Positions 7,744 through 16,826 of a stretch of DNA of 64,000 nt are shown here, one piece after another (position 1 is the first letter of the stretch; every line of letters starts with the position of its first letter). The notes under the pieces are model-generated. The model saw only the letters and a program-made list of their open reading frames with translations, ran no database searches and was not told the origin of the DNA. Origin of the DNA: Saccharopolyspora thermophila. Its GTDB lineage: Bacteria; Actinomycetota; Actinomycetes; Mycobacteriales; Pseudonocardiaceae. The stretch lies in assembly GCF_014646075.1 (NCBI RefSeq), contig NZ_BMMT01000008.1, positions 62,001-126,000 of the forward strand. Reading direction: 5' to 3'. The position numbers were made by a program, and so were the translations under genes.

Positions 7744-8115
7744 TCAGCACCGGAGGACGCAGAGGGCGGCGAGTCGGCGGGGGACCGGGGTGGGCGGCCG
7801 GAAGAGGTCCCGGGCCGCTGTGACGAGGTGGTCGCCCCGCTCGTGGGCCGCGCGGAGGGCGCGGTGCAGCAGCGGCAGCAGGAGCACGACGAACCCGGTG
7901 AGGACCGCCAGGCAGAGGTGCAGCAGCAGCCCGTGGTCGGGGGCCGCCGGGCCCGGGTCGTGCTCCACCGGCGCCACGTGGTGGGCGGCTGCCGCGGGCG
8001 GGTGGGGCTGGTCGTGCTCGCCGGGCACGTGGTGCATGAGCACCACGCACAGGGCGAGGGCCACCAGCAGCCCCCACCGGAGAATCTCCGACCGCACCCG
8101 CACGGGACCTACCAT
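7744..8115 (-). CDS. Small His-rich membrane protein, DUF6153-like
   Basis: A 123-residue protein with an N-terminal hydrophobic helix (about 13-27), a His/Pro-rich outer loop (VPGEHDQPHPP and AAAAHHVAPVEHD), a second hydrophobic helix (about 64-84) and a basic tail. Architecture and context resemble the DUF6153 family often found beside DUF305 genes in actinomycetes; this assignment is from memory of the family. The His clusters suggest metal contact at the membrane surface. It is co-directional with the DUF305 gene, 76 bases upstream of its start. Confidence 0.6.
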   Translation of the reverse strand: MVGPVRVRSEILRWGLLVALALCVVLMHHVPGEHDQPHPPAAAAHHVAPVEHDPGPAAPDHGLLLHLCLAVLTGFVVLLLPLLHRALRAAHERGDHLVTAARDLFRPPTPVPRRLAALCVLRC

Positions 8116-8201
8116 ACCGGGGCTGGGTTATTACGCCGGGTCGGGACCGGATCAGGCGGGCGATCGCGTCGCCGGCCTCCCGGGGCTTCGCGTCAAGGCG
8201 G

Positions 8202-8432
8202 TCAGCGGAACCCGCCTGGTCGGGACGCCTTCTTCGCCGCCTCCGGGTTGCGCTGCTCGACGCGCCGCAACCACAGCACGCCGCCGAGCTGCAGCAGCGC
8301 GGCTCCGCCGGTCAGTGCCACGGCCACCACGCCGTACCACGACCAGCCCGAGACGACGGCCAGCCCGACGGCGACCGCGAAGAACAGCGCGGTGCGCACC
8401 AGCAGTGCGGTGAGCCGGCTCCTGTCGATCAT
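8202..8432 (-). CDS. Small two-helix membrane protein (76 aa)
   Basis: A 76-residue protein with two hydrophobic segments (about 7-27 and 32-54) and a basic cytoplasmic tail. ATG 8432 is preceded by GGGAGGTGTCTG, a strong ribosome site. It resembles small actinobacterial integral-membrane proteins of unknown function. It is on the same strand as the DUF6153/DUF305 pair but 86 bases from it. Confidence 0.6.
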   Translation of the reverse strand: MIDRSRLTALLVRTALFFAVAVGLAVVSGWSWYGVVAVALTGGAALLQLGGVLWLRRVEQRNPEAAKKASRPGGFR

Positions 8433-8734
8433 CAGACACCTCCCGGGCGGGACGTTCGCCGCTACGGTCCAGGCACGCCCGAATGTAGCTCGACCAGCGT
8501 GGACGCGGCCCGAGCAGGTCGACGCAGCAGCGGCACGAGCTGGTCCCGGCGAAGTCGGCGTGCACCCGGTTCGCGGCTCGCCGGGAGGCTGCCGGGATTG
8601 CACAGCTGAACGTCGGTGCGCGAAGCCTCCTGGCGGCGGTACGGGCGGTCTTTCGGGAGTGCCTGGATCGCTGGTGGTGATCCGCCGCCTCACCACGTCG
8701 CCGACGAGGAGTTCGCGAGGGGAAGGAGGCTGCG
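8433..8734. other. Intergenic region (about 302 bp)
   Basis: It holds the divergent 5' regions of the small membrane protein and the sugar-dehydrogenase remnant. GAGGGGAAGGAGG just before 8735 is the ribosome site of the remnant. Nothing else is evident. Confidence 0.3.
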
Positions 8735-8947
8735 ATGATCCGCCAGATCGTCGCCTGCGCCGCCACGCTGGCGCTGACCTGCACACCCGCCGCCCAGGCG
8801 GCCGAGGCGACGCCGGTCGCCACCGGGCTGGAGATCCCCTGGGCCGTGACGTTCCTGCCGGATGGCTCGGCGCTGTTCACCCAGCGCGACACCGGGCAGA
8901 TCATGTCCCTGAAGGACGGTCAGGTTACCGAGGTGCAGCGCATGTGA
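8735..8947 (+). pseudogene. Truncated PQQ-type sugar/aldose dehydrogenase (N-terminal remnant)
   Basis: A 70-residue frame that begins like a normal secreted soluble aldose sugar dehydrogenase (GSDH family): a signal peptide ending near AAQAAEA, then VATGLEIPWAVTFLPDGSAL and DTGQIMSLKDG, which form the first blade of the beta-propeller. It then stops at 8945-8947, whereas the family runs to about 350 residues with six blades; the active-site histidine and PQQ/calcium sites are missing. The intact ribosome site and signal peptide suggest a recent truncation. The downstream 37 bases lead straight into the convergent ROK gene. Confidence 0.75.
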
Positions 8948-8984
8948 CCGCCACGTGATCGCGTGACGGGTGCGGGCGGGCGGG

Positions 8985-10208
8985 TCAGGACATGGCGTGC
9001 GCCAGTGCACAGATGCCCTCCGGGGACAACACGTTCTCGATGCCGGCGACCACCGCGCCGGCCAGTCCCGCGCAGCGGCCCAGGACGCTGTTGGCCAGCG
9101 ACAGGTTCCGGGTGGCCAGCGGCAGCGCGCGCCGGTAGACGACGCTGCGGATGCCCGCGAGCAGGTCGTCGCAGACCGCGGTGATCAGTCCACCGAGGAC
9201 GATCCGCCTGGGGTTGTAGAAGTGCACCAGCATCGCCACCACCTCGCCGATGGTGGCCGCGGCGGAGCGCACCTGGCGCACGGCGGTGGCGTCGCCGTCG
9301 CGCAGCAGGCGGGCGAGATCCTCGAGGGTCTGCGGCCCGCCTTCGCCGGTGCGCAGGCGGCGCAGCACCGCGCCGGCCGAGGCCACCGCCTCGACGCAGC
9401 CGACGTTGCCGCACTGGCAGACCACGTCGTCGGCGCCGGGGACCCGGATGTGCCCGATGTCCCCGGCCGCACCGTCGCCACCGCGGTGCAGCTCGCCGTT
9501 GGCGCAGACGATGCCGCCGCCGATGCCGGTGCCGATCTTGAGGAACAGCAGCGGGGACTCCTCGGCGGGCAGCGCGCGGGCCTCGCCCAGCGCCATCAGA
9601 TTGACGTCGTTGTCCACCGAGGCCGTGCAGCCGAACCGCGCGGCCATCGTGTCGCCGACCGGGAAGCTGTCCCAGCCGGGCATGATCGGCGGGCGCACCG
9701 GCATGCCCATCCGCGGGTCGACGGGGCCGGGCAGGCCCATCACCAGGGATTTGACCTCGGTCGGCGCGACCCGCGCGGAGGCGAGCAGATCCCGCAGGTG
9801 CGCGGTGAGCCGTTCCAGGAACGGTTCGGGGCCGATGGCGATGTCGAGCCTCACCTGCCGTTCGGCGAGCACATCCTGGCCGAGGTCGGCCACGGCGAGC
9901 CGGGTGCTGTGCACGCCGACGTCGGCGGCCAGCACCACGCCCGCGCGCGGGGCGATGGCCAGCCGGTGCGCCGGTCGGCCGCGCCCGCCGTTGCCCTTCG
10001 CGCCGCGTTCGACGACGACCCCGGCCGAGATCAGCGCGTCGAGGTGGTTGTGCACAGTGGACCGGGCGAGGCCGGTGGCCCGCACCAGCTCGACGCGGCT
10101 CTCCGCTGCGCCCGAAGCGATCAGCCGCGCCAGGCCGCTGTGCACCAGGTTCTCGTCGGCCCGCCCGGACGTCCGCGGCACCGCCAGTCGGACCGGTTTC
10201 CACGCCAT
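8985..10208 (-). CDS. ROK-family transcriptional regulator
   Basis: A 407-residue NagC/XylR-type protein. A winged helix-turn-helix occupies about residues 22-75 (LVRATGLARSTVHNHLDAL), followed by a ROK sugar-kinase-like domain with GLPGPVD, DNDVNLMALGEA, GTGIGGGIV and the zinc motif CQCGNVGCVE near 262-272. Such repressors bind sugar or sugar-phosphate effectors. It is divergent from an oxidoreductase/isomerase pair that it probably controls. The intergenic region 10209-10360 is AT-rich at 10235-10260, a likely promoter/operator area. Confidence 0.9.
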   Translation of the reverse strand: MAWKPVRLAVPRTSGRADENLVHSGLARLIASGAAESRVELVRATGLARSTVHNHLDALISAGVVVERGAKGNGGRGRPAHRLAIAPRAGVVLAADVGVHSTRLAVADLGQDVLAERQVRLDIAIGPEPFLERLTAHLRDLLASARVAPTEVKSLVMGLPGPVDPRMGMPVRPPIMPGWDSFPVGDTMAARFGCTASVDNDVNLMALGEARALPAEESPLLFLKIGTGIGGGIVCANGELHRGGDGAAGDIGHIRVPGADDVVCQCGNVGCVEAVASAGAVLRRLRTGEGGPQTLEDLARLLRDGDATAVRQVRSAAATIGEVVAMLVHFYNPRRIVLGGLITAVCDDLLAGIRSVVYRRALPLATRNLSLANSVLGRCAGLAGAVVAGIENVLSPEGICALAHAMS

Positions 10209-10360
10209 CGCGCTGCTCCTCGATCTCCGGCCGATTAATGACTGGAAAGAAAATAAATCATGGGGCTTGTCGGCCTAAATACGCGGCTCTAGTTTTGATC
10301 CCAACGAAATTCGGGCATGAGACACCCGTAACTGTTCCCACCGATCCGAGGAGACTCCGC

Positions 10361-11503
10361 GTGAGCCGTGTTCATTCCCCCGCCACCGAGCCCCGCGGCG
10401 TGGCGATCCTGGGCGCCGGCATGATCGGCGAGGTGCACCGGCGAGCGGCGCTGCTGGCCGGCGCCGAGGTCGCCGGAGTGCTGGCCTCGTCCCCGCAGCG
10501 CTCCGCCGAGGTCGCACGGAACTGGGGCACGGCGGCCTACCAGGATCTGGCCGAGGCGCTGGCCGACGAGCGGGTCCAGGTGGTGCACATCTGCACCCCG
10601 AACGCCACCCACGCGCCGTTCGCCGAGGCGGCCCTGGCCGCGGGCAAGCACGTGATCTGCGAGAAACCCCTGGGGATCTCGCTGGCGGAGGCGGAGCGGA
10701 TGGCCGCCGCCGCGGACCGCAGTGGCTTGGTGGCCACGGTGCCGTTCGTCTACCGCTACCACCCCGTGGTGCGGGAGATCCGGGCGCGGCGGCAGGCCGG
10801 GGAGTTCGGCACCTGGCACCTGCTGCACGGCACCTACCTGCAGGACTGGATGCTCTCGCCGGACGCGTCGAGTTGGCGGGTCGACCCGGAGCTGGGGGGC
10901 GCGTCACGCGCGTTCGCCGACATCGGGTCGCACTGGTGCGACCTGGTGGAGTGGGTGTCCGGCGAGCGGCTGGCCGAGCTGTCCGCGCAGACCTCCATCG
11001 CGGTACCCACCCGGCCGGCCACCGGCGGCCCCAGCTTCGCCGGCCCCACCGGCGAACCGGCGGAGCGGGTTGAGGTGTGCACCGAGGACTCCGCGATGCT
11101 GCTGGCCCGCACCAGCACCGGTGTGCCGGTGTCCGCGGTGATCTCGCAGGTCGCCGCCGGCCGCAAGAACCGGTTGTGGTTCGAACTGGACGGTTCGCTG
11201 GGCAGCGCGGTGTTCGACCAGGAGGACCCGGAACGCGTCTGGCTCGGCGGGGTCGACGGCAACCGGATCCTGGTGCGCGACCCCGCGCACGGTTCGGCCG
11301 AGCAGCGGCGGTTGTCGACGCTGCCCGCCGGGCACGCGGTGGGCTACGCGCAGTGCTTCGAGGCGTTCGTAGCCGACACCTACGCCGCCATCGACGGCGG
11401 CAGCCCGGAGGGACTGCCCACGTTCGCCGACGGGCTCCGCTCGGCCCGGTTGGTCGACGCCGTGCTGCGCTCGGCTGCTGACGGCTCCTGGACCCAGGTG
11501 TGA
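10361..11503 (+). CDS. Gfo/Idh/MocA-family NAD(P)-dependent sugar oxidoreductase
   Basis: A 380-residue oxidoreductase with an N-terminal Rossmann fold (AILGAGMIGEVHRRAALL), the family signature HVICEKPLGISLAEAERM near residues 96-113, and a catalytic-region DIGSHWCDLVEW in the C-terminal beta-sheet domain. It likely oxidises or reduces a cyclic polyol or sugar (inositol- or glucose-type). The GTG start at 10361 follows GAGGAG; the open frame extends upstream to 10238 without coding signal. It overlaps the start of the next gene and is transcribed away from the ROK regulator. Confidence 0.88.
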   Translation: MSRVHSPATEPRGVAILGAGMIGEVHRRAALLAGAEVAGVLASSPQRSAEVARNWGTAAYQDLAEALADERVQVVHICTPNATHAPFAEAALAAGKHVICEKPLGISLAEAERMAAAADRSGLVATVPFVYRYHPVVREIRARRQAGEFGTWHLLHGTYLQDWMLSPDASSWRVDPELGGASRAFADIGSHWCDLVEWVSGERLAELSAQTSIAVPTRPATGGPSFAGPTGEPAERVEVCTEDSAMLLARTSTGVPVSAVISQVAAGRKNRLWFELDGSLGSAVFDQEDPERVWLGGVDGNRILVRDPAHGSAEQRRLSTLPAGHAVGYAQCFEAFVADTYAAIDGGSPEGLPTFADGLRSARLVDAVLRSAADGSWTQV

Positions 11504-11505
11504 CC

Positions 11506-12426
11506 ATGCAGCTGGGAATGCTCACCGCGTGCCTCCCGCAGTGGGGCCTGGACCGCATCGCCGCGTGGGCGGCCGACGCCGGGTACGAGGCGTTGGAGGT
11601 GGCGGTCTGGCCGAGCACCGGAGGGCGCGACTTCGAGGCCGCACACCTGCCGGTCGCCGACTTCGGCCCGCAGCAGGTCGAGCAGACCCTGGCCCTGTTC
11701 GACAGGCACGGGCTGACACTGTCGGCGCTGGCCTACTACGACAACAACCTGCACCCCGATCCGGCGCGACGCGAGGAGATCCGCATCCATCTGCGGCACG
11801 CGATCGACGCGGCGCAGGCGCTGGGCGTGCCCTATGTGGGTACCTTCGTCGGCCGCGACTGGACGAAGTCGGTGGCCGACAACCTCGCCGAGGCCGAGCG
11901 GGTCCTGCCGGAACTGGTGGACTACGCGGGGGAACGCGGGGTGAGGATCATCATCGAGAACTGCGTGATGGAGGGCTGGCATCCCGACGGCTACCCGGGC
12001 AACCTGGCGTACTCGCCGGAGCTGTGGGAGTGGATGTTCTCCCTCGGGCTGTACCTGAACTGGGACCCGTCGCACCTGACCTGGATCGGCATCGACCCGG
12101 TGGAGACCATCGCACCCCACATCGATCGGATCGTGCACGCCCAGGCCAAGGACGTCGAACTCGACCCGGCGGCGCGGCAGCGCTACGGCTTCTTCGGCAA
12201 GGTCGACAAGGGCGGCAACCCCTGGGACATGGGCTGGTGGCGCTACCGCGTGCCCGGGCTGGGGCAGATCGACTGGACGCGCGTGGTGGACCGGCTCTAC
12301 GAGCACGGCTTCACCGGAACCCTGTCGGTGGAGCACGAGGACCCGGTGTGGGGCGGTGACGACGAGCGCGTCACCCAGGGCCTGCGCATCGCTCACCGCA
12401 CCCTGCGCCCCCTCATCGTCGGCTGA
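11506..12426 (+). CDS. Sugar phosphate isomerase/epimerase-type TIM barrel
   Basis: A 306-residue protein of the xylose isomerase-like/AP endonuclease 2 superfamily. Metal-site features include the strand YVGTFVGRDW, IIIENCVMEGWH, LNWDPSHLTW, HAQAKDVELD and the late SVEHEDPVWG. The family interconverts or opens ketoses and inosose derivatives. The ATG at 11506 lies 2 bases past the stop of the oxidoreductase; a GTG at 11500 overlaps that stop, so translation is coupled either way. Together with the oxidoreductase and ROK regulator it suggests a sugar or cyclitol catabolic unit lacking its transporter. Confidence 0.85.
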   Translation: MQLGMLTACLPQWGLDRIAAWAADAGYEALEVAVWPSTGGRDFEAAHLPVADFGPQQVEQTLALFDRHGLTLSALAYYDNNLHPDPARREEIRIHLRHAIDAAQALGVPYVGTFVGRDWTKSVADNLAEAERVLPELVDYAGERGVRIIIENCVMEGWHPDGYPGNLAYSPELWEWMFSLGLYLNWDPSHLTWIGIDPVETIAPHIDRIVHAQAKDVELDPAARQRYGFFGKVDKGGNPWDMGWWRYRVPGLGQIDWTRVVDRLYEHGFTGTLSVEHEDPVWGGDDERVTQGLRIAHRTLRPLIVG

Positions 12427-12453
12427 CCCGCCTGGCGGCTGCCCGGCCGCGGA

Positions 12454-13290
12454 TCAGCGCAGGTTCGTCTCGCTGACCCGGAAATCCCGGAACTGCGCGT
12501 GCACGTCCCGGCTCGGCCCCCACGAAGTGTCGTGGCCGCCGAAGAACGTGGAGAAGAGGATGCCCCCGAACGGGATGTCGGCGATCTCGTGGACGGCCTG
12601 TTCCCGCAGCACCTCCCGGCCGTCGTACCAGACGGTGATCGTGCCCGAGGAGCGGTCCACCGACTGCTGCACGGTGTGCCACTGCCCGTCGGCCGCCCAG
12701 TTCCACGCGCCGAGGCCGACGTCCTCGCCGTAGCCGCTGCCCATCGACGGGTCGTAGACGTACACCGTGGCCTTCGGCTCGTCGCTGCGGATGCGCCACA
12801 TGTAGCGCGTCGACCAGGCGTCCCCGTGCTGGCCGCCAGTGGCCTGCCCGGGCGGCCCGCCGTAGAGGCCGGGCAGCTTCCCACCGCGCTCGCCGAAGTC
12901 CCAGTCGGCCGGGAATCGCACCTGGTAGCTCAGGTACAGGGTCCGCGCGTCCGCCAGGTCGGCTCGGCCGATCGAGCGGAAGTCGGTGTAGAACTGCCCA
13001 CCGCCCTCGCTCGGGCAGTCACCGCAGGACGGCGCCGAGGAGCCTTTGCCGTAGAAGACGTCCAGCGCGTCGCCCTGCGGCGTCATCCGGTCGAAGCCCC
13101 AGTCACCCTCGGTGAGGACACCCCACTGCCGCTTCCAGGAAGCGCTGGGGAAGTCGGCGAAATCGCCGGTCCACGGTTCGGCCGCGGGGGCCGCGTCGGC
13201 CGGCAGTGGTGCCAGCGCCGCCGCCAGGACCAGTCCAAGCAGTCGCCACCGGAATGCACGTGGTTCCCGCACTTCTCGCACACCTCGCAT
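12454..13290 (-). CDS. Secreted polysaccharide-lyase-like protein (PL14/PL20-like)
   Basis: A 278-residue protein with a signal peptide (WRLLGLVLAAALAPLPADA-type, cleavage near residue 35) and a beta-jelly-roll. Strand motifs YLSYQVRFPADWDFGERGGKL (in parts: LYLSYQVRFPADWDF, GGKLPGLYGG), STRYMWRI, WYDGREVL and FGGILFSTFFGG match the polysaccharide lyase 14 / glucuronan-lyase-like fold. It likely cleaves a polyuronate outside the cell. The paired cysteines in SCGDCPSEGGGQF could bridge. It converges on the sugar isomerase gene with a 27-base gap; shared regulation is not evident. Confidence 0.75.
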   Translation of the reverse strand: MRGVREVREPRAFRWRLLGLVLAAALAPLPADAAPAAEPWTGDFADFPSASWKRQWGVLTEGDWGFDRMTPQGDALDVFYGKGSSAPSCGDCPSEGGGQFYTDFRSIGRADLADARTLYLSYQVRFPADWDFGERGGKLPGLYGGPPGQATGGQHGDAWSTRYMWRIRSDEPKATVYVYDPSMGSGYGEDVGLGAWNWAADGQWHTVQQSVDRSSGTITVWYDGREVLREQAVHEIADIPFGGILFSTFFGGHDTSWGPSRDVHAQFRDFRVSETNLR

Positions 13291-13926
13291 CCGATTGCTG
13301 AATCACCGGACCGGGCGGCGGAACGGTCCTCACCGGGAACGGCCCCGGCGATTTCAGCGAACACCACCATTCACGTCCGGTCAAGGTTTTCCGGACGCTG
13401 TCTTTCCACGATGTGAAACGGGTGTCGGGTGCGCTGCGGCAAAGAACGTCGTGACGGGTCCCGTCACCCTCCGACCGCTGCGCCAGCCGGGTGATCGTGG
13501 GCTTCGTCCCGGCGTCGGCGGGGGCGCTCACCGGGAGTTCATTCGGCCGCGTTCCCGCAGCGCACAGCTGGACCCGCAGGCGTACGGCAGGGTGCTGGGC
13601 GGCAATTTCGCGCAGGCCGCGCGCGTCCGCGGCCGGTAACGCCTCGGACGTCCGACTCCGATCACTAATGGGCGATCTTGATCCGCTACAGTGCGTTCGC
13701 ATCAGGGGGACACGCGGACGTGTCGGAAAGCGGGAGTGCCGGCACCACGGTCGGGCTGCAGTGCTGAAAGGAGAGGTCTTCCGCATCAATCGAATCGAGA
13801 TGCCTGTCGGCAGCGCACCTGCGTCCTCCACGCGCATCGGGCGCTGCATCCTGACATGCGTCCGCACGACGTGCCGGGCGGCCCGTCCCCGAGCGGGCCA
13901 GAACACACGATGGAAAGTGCGTAGAA
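13291..13926. other. Long intergenic region (about 636 bp) upstream of the conservon
   Basis: No convincing gene on either strand: possible frames are poor in coding bias and carry no recognisable domain. It must contain the promoter of the lyase gene (left, near 13300-13400) and of the conservon operon (right). GAAAGGAGAGG near 13765 resembles a ribosome site, but the frame behind it is not convincing. Confidence 0.3.
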
Positions 13927-16377
13927 GTGACTACCCAAGACGAGTCCTTAGCGCCCCCTGGACAGCACAGAAGACGCCGGGGCAGAGGTACGAACAACTC
14001 GATCCGGTCACGGCTGACCTGGGCCGTGGTCATCCCCTGGGTCGTCGTCGGTGTCCTGTGGGTCGTGGGGTGCGCCCTGTTCGCCTACGACGCCCTCTAC
14101 ACCCAGCAGATCGCGGCCAGCGTGCGGCAGATGTCGCTGCCCGCCGTGAGCGCGCTCGACCAGGTGCAGCGGGAACGGCTGCGTAGCCTGGAAGTCGTCA
14201 GCCAGCCGGGACTCGGCTCGGCCGAGCTCATCGCCCAGCAGCGCCGCACCGACCAGGCGCTCGCCGAGATGAACGCCACCGTCGGTCCGCTGATCGAGTC
14301 GGCGCCGGAGGAGGTCCGGCGTCCGATGGCCGACCTCACCGGCTACCTCAACCGGCTCAACGACATGCGTTCCCGGGTGGCGGCCGGGCAGGTCTCGGTG
14401 GGCGAGATCAACCAGTTCTTTGACGGCCTGTTTGATGCCGCGACGCAGCTGTTCGACGTGCAGTCGCGGATCACCCTTAACCCGGAGACGCTGCAGGGCG
14501 CCCTCGTGGCGACCGAGACGTTCCGGGCCTCCGACATGTTCTCCCGCGAGGCGTCGCTGGTTGGTGCCGCGCTGGCCGCCGGGCAGATGACGCCCGACCA
14601 GCACCGGCAGGTCGTGCACTACATCGAGGCGCAGCGCACGACACTGCAGCACAACGCCCCCAACCTGGTGCCCAGCGTGCGCCAGCAGTACGAGCTGATG
14701 CTGGCCAGCCCGTCCTGGCAGCAGCTGGTCGCGGTGGAGAACACCATCATCTCCAACGGCTCCTTCGACCGCAGCGACCCGCTCCCGGTCCAGTTGGAGG
14801 ATTGGCGGCGGATCACCAACGACGTCGTCTCCAACATGTCCGGGCTGGTGTCCGCCCAGGCCGACGAGGTGTCCGCGAACGGTGTCCGCAGCGGTAACGA
14901 CGCATTGTGGACGGTGGTGTGGGGCAGCCTGGTCGCCCTCGCCGTCGCGGTCGTGTCCTTCATCTTCGCCCGCCGCGTCTACCGCACGGTGGTCGACGAG
15001 GCCCTGCTCACCCGGCTGCAGGGCCTGCGGACCGAATCGCTGGCGATGGCGCAGAAGCTGCCCGACGTGGTTCGGCGGCTGCGCGAAGGCGAGACCGTCG
15101 ACGTCAAGTCCGAGATGGTCGCGCTGGAACATTACGGGGACGACGAGGTCGGCGAGGTGGCGCAGGCCATCCGGGTGTTCCAGCAGGAGGCCGTGGAGGC
15201 GGCCGTCGGCGAGACCCGCGCCCGGCAGGGCGCCCGCGTGGTGTTCGTCGGTATGGCGCACCGCATCCAGCGGCTGCTGCGGCACATGCACGGCACGATC
15301 GACCAGCTGGAGAAGAACGAGGAGAACTCCAGCCAGCTGGCCAAGCTGTTCGAACTGGACAATTCCACCACCCGCGCCCGGCGCACGGTGGAGAACCTGC
15401 TGGTGCTCGGTGATCAGCAGCCGGGCCGCCGGTGGAGCCGACCGGTGCCGCTGATGGACGTGCTGCGTTCGTCGATCTCCGAGATCGACCAGTACTCCCG
15501 CGTGGTCATCGGGCACGTCCCCGAGGTGATGGTCAACGGCTCCGCGGTCGGTGACACGATTCACCTGATCTCCGAGCTGATCGACAACGCCACGGCGTTC
15601 TCCCCGCCGAACACGCAGGTCCACGTCGATGCCACCGCGGTGGCGCGCGGCGTCGCCATCGACATCGCCGACCAGGGTTTGGGCATGGACCAGGCGACTC
15701 GTGACCGGGCCAACGCGATGATGTCCGAACCGCCGGAGTTCGACCGGCTGGTTCTGGAAAACAACAAGGCCGAGCAGCTGGGCCTGTTCACCGCGGCGCG
15801 GCTGGCGCACCGCCGCGACATCTCCGTGGAGTTCGGTGTCTCCGCCTACGGCGGTACCCGAGCCACGGTGCTGCTGCCGGACCGGATCCTGGAGCACGAC
15901 ACGGCGGCCACCACCAGCAACGGCGCCGGTTCTCGCGCCGGGAAGACCGGCGCCACCCCGGCCAGCAGTGGCGGCAAACACCAACTCGAGGAGCCGACGG
16001 TGGTGCCGCGGCCGCGGGAGTTGAGCTGGAATGGGGTCATGACCGACCAGCCCACCCCGCCGGCGCCGAAGCCGGTCGAGACCACGTACGAGTGGCCGAT
16101 GGCCGAACCGAACCCCGGTTCGCAGACGGCGCAGTTCGAACCGGTGCCACGACCCGACCCGACCCCGGCTCCATCGCCGACGCCCCCGTCGGCACGACGA
16201 CGGCCTTCGAGCGGGCGTCCGCCGTTGCCGAAGCGGGTCCCGCAGACCCACCTCGCGGAGGGACTGCGCGACGATCCGGAGCAGGAGGAACAGGCCGTCG
16301 TGGCCTCTCCGAGCCGGTTGGCGGGCTTCCGGCGGGCGTTCCGCGGTGGCTTCGGCGACGAGCCCAACCGCTCGTGA
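13927..16377 (+). CDS. Conservon-type sensor kinase (NIT domain, HATPase), CvnA-like
   Basis: An 816-residue membrane protein. Two transmembrane helices (about 32-54 and 330-348) flank an extracellular all-helical nitrate/nitrite-sensing-type (NIT) domain; a HAMP-like region, a helical segment around residue 443 (VGMAHRIQRLLRHM) and a histidine-kinase ATPase domain follow (N-box ELIDNATAFSPP at about 549, G1 DQGLGM, later TRATVLLP). The last 150 residues are Pro/Arg-rich and disordered. The region usually holding the phospho-acceptor lacks a canonical H-box. It is the first gene of an overlapping four-gene conservon that works with a small GTPase. GTG start at 13927. Confidence 0.88.
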   Translation: MTTQDESLAPPGQHRRRRGRGTNNSIRSRLTWAVVIPWVVVGVLWVVGCALFAYDALYTQQIAASVRQMSLPAVSALDQVQRERLRSLEVVSQPGLGSAELIAQQRRTDQALAEMNATVGPLIESAPEEVRRPMADLTGYLNRLNDMRSRVAAGQVSVGEINQFFDGLFDAATQLFDVQSRITLNPETLQGALVATETFRASDMFSREASLVGAALAAGQMTPDQHRQVVHYIEAQRTTLQHNAPNLVPSVRQQYELMLASPSWQQLVAVENTIISNGSFDRSDPLPVQLEDWRRITNDVVSNMSGLVSAQADEVSANGVRSGNDALWTVVWGSLVALAVAVVSFIFARRVYRTVVDEALLTRLQGLRTESLAMAQKLPDVVRRLREGETVDVKSEMVALEHYGDDEVGEVAQAIRVFQQEAVEAAVGETRARQGARVVFVGMAHRIQRLLRHMHGTIDQLEKNEENSSQLAKLFELDNSTTRARRTVENLLVLGDQQPGRRWSRPVPLMDVLRSSISEIDQYSRVVIGHVPEVMVNGSAVGDTIHLISELIDNATAFSPPNTQVHVDATAVARGVAIDIADQGLGMDQATRDRANAMMSEPPEFDRLVLENNKAEQLGLFTAARLAHRRDISVEFGVSAYGGTRATVLLPDRILEHDTAATTSNGAGSRAGKTGATPASSGGKHQLEEPTVVPRPRELSWNGVMTDQPTPPAPKPVETTYEWPMAEPNPGSQTAQFEPVPRPDPTPAPSPTPPSARRRPSSGRPPLPKRVPQTHLAEGLRDDPEQEEQAVVASPSRLAGFRRAFRGGFGDEPNRS

Positions 16378-16407
16378 CCTGATGACAAGCAAGTGTGTGA
16401 GGTGGGC

Positions 16408-16824
16408 ATGACCGAGACAGCTTCGAAACTGAGTTGGTTGCTGGACGACTTCGTGCAGGGAGTGCACGGTGCCGACCACGCCGTGGTGCTGTCCAACGAC
16501 GGCCTCGTGATCGCCAAGTCCGCCGGTCTGGACCGCGACTCCGCCGACAAGCTGGCGGCTGCTTCGTCAAGCATGCGCAGCATCGGCAAGGGCGTCAGCA
16601 AGGACTTCGGCCGCGGCCAGGTCGCGCAGACGCACGTCGAGATGGAGCGGGGCTTCCTGTTCGTCTCCGCCGCTGGCAGCGGTGCCTGTCTGGCCGTGCT
16701 GAGCGCCTCGGAGGCCGACATCGAGCTGGTGGCCTACGAGATGGGGCGGCTGATCACGCGGGTCGGGACGTTCCTGTCGGCGGCTCCACGTGAACCGCGC
16801 GGTGTGGCGGCGGACAGGACCTGA
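16408..16824 (+). CDS. Roadblock/LC7 domain protein, CvnB-like
   Basis: A 138-residue roadblock/LC7 protein, the presumed GTPase-activating or scaffolding partner in conservons. Typical sequence is LSWLLDDFVQGVHGADHAVV followed by SNDGLVIAKSAGLDRDSADK. The ATG at 16408 with GAGGTGGGC upstream is chosen over a GTG at 16393. It lies 30 bases after the sensor kinase and 2 bases before the DUF742 gene. Confidence 0.9.
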   Translation: MTETASKLSWLLDDFVQGVHGADHAVVLSNDGLVIAKSAGLDRDSADKLAAASSSMRSIGKGVSKDFGRGQVAQTHVEMERGFLFVSAAGSGACLAVLSASEADIELVAYEMGRLITRVGTFLSAAPREPRGVAADRT

Positions 16825-16826
16825 CC

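Noticed and set aside
7744-8115. Antisense plus-strand frame over the DUF6153-like gene with many Arg/Gly
   Set aside because: The minus-strand frame has two hydrophobic helices and His clusters with sensible codon use, the opposite frame does not.
8985-13290. A complete sugar-uptake operon
   Set aside because: Only regulator, oxidoreductase, isomerase-like protein and a secreted lyase are present; no transporter is seen, so calling a full uptake system would be unsupported.
13691-13924. Possible small gene just before the conservon
   Set aside because: Codon use and composition are poor and no family is recognisable.
14008-16479. An 823-codon frame on the minus strand opposite the conservon kinase
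   Set aside because: Antisense shadow; the plus-strand frame has clear NIT, HAMP and HATPase domains.
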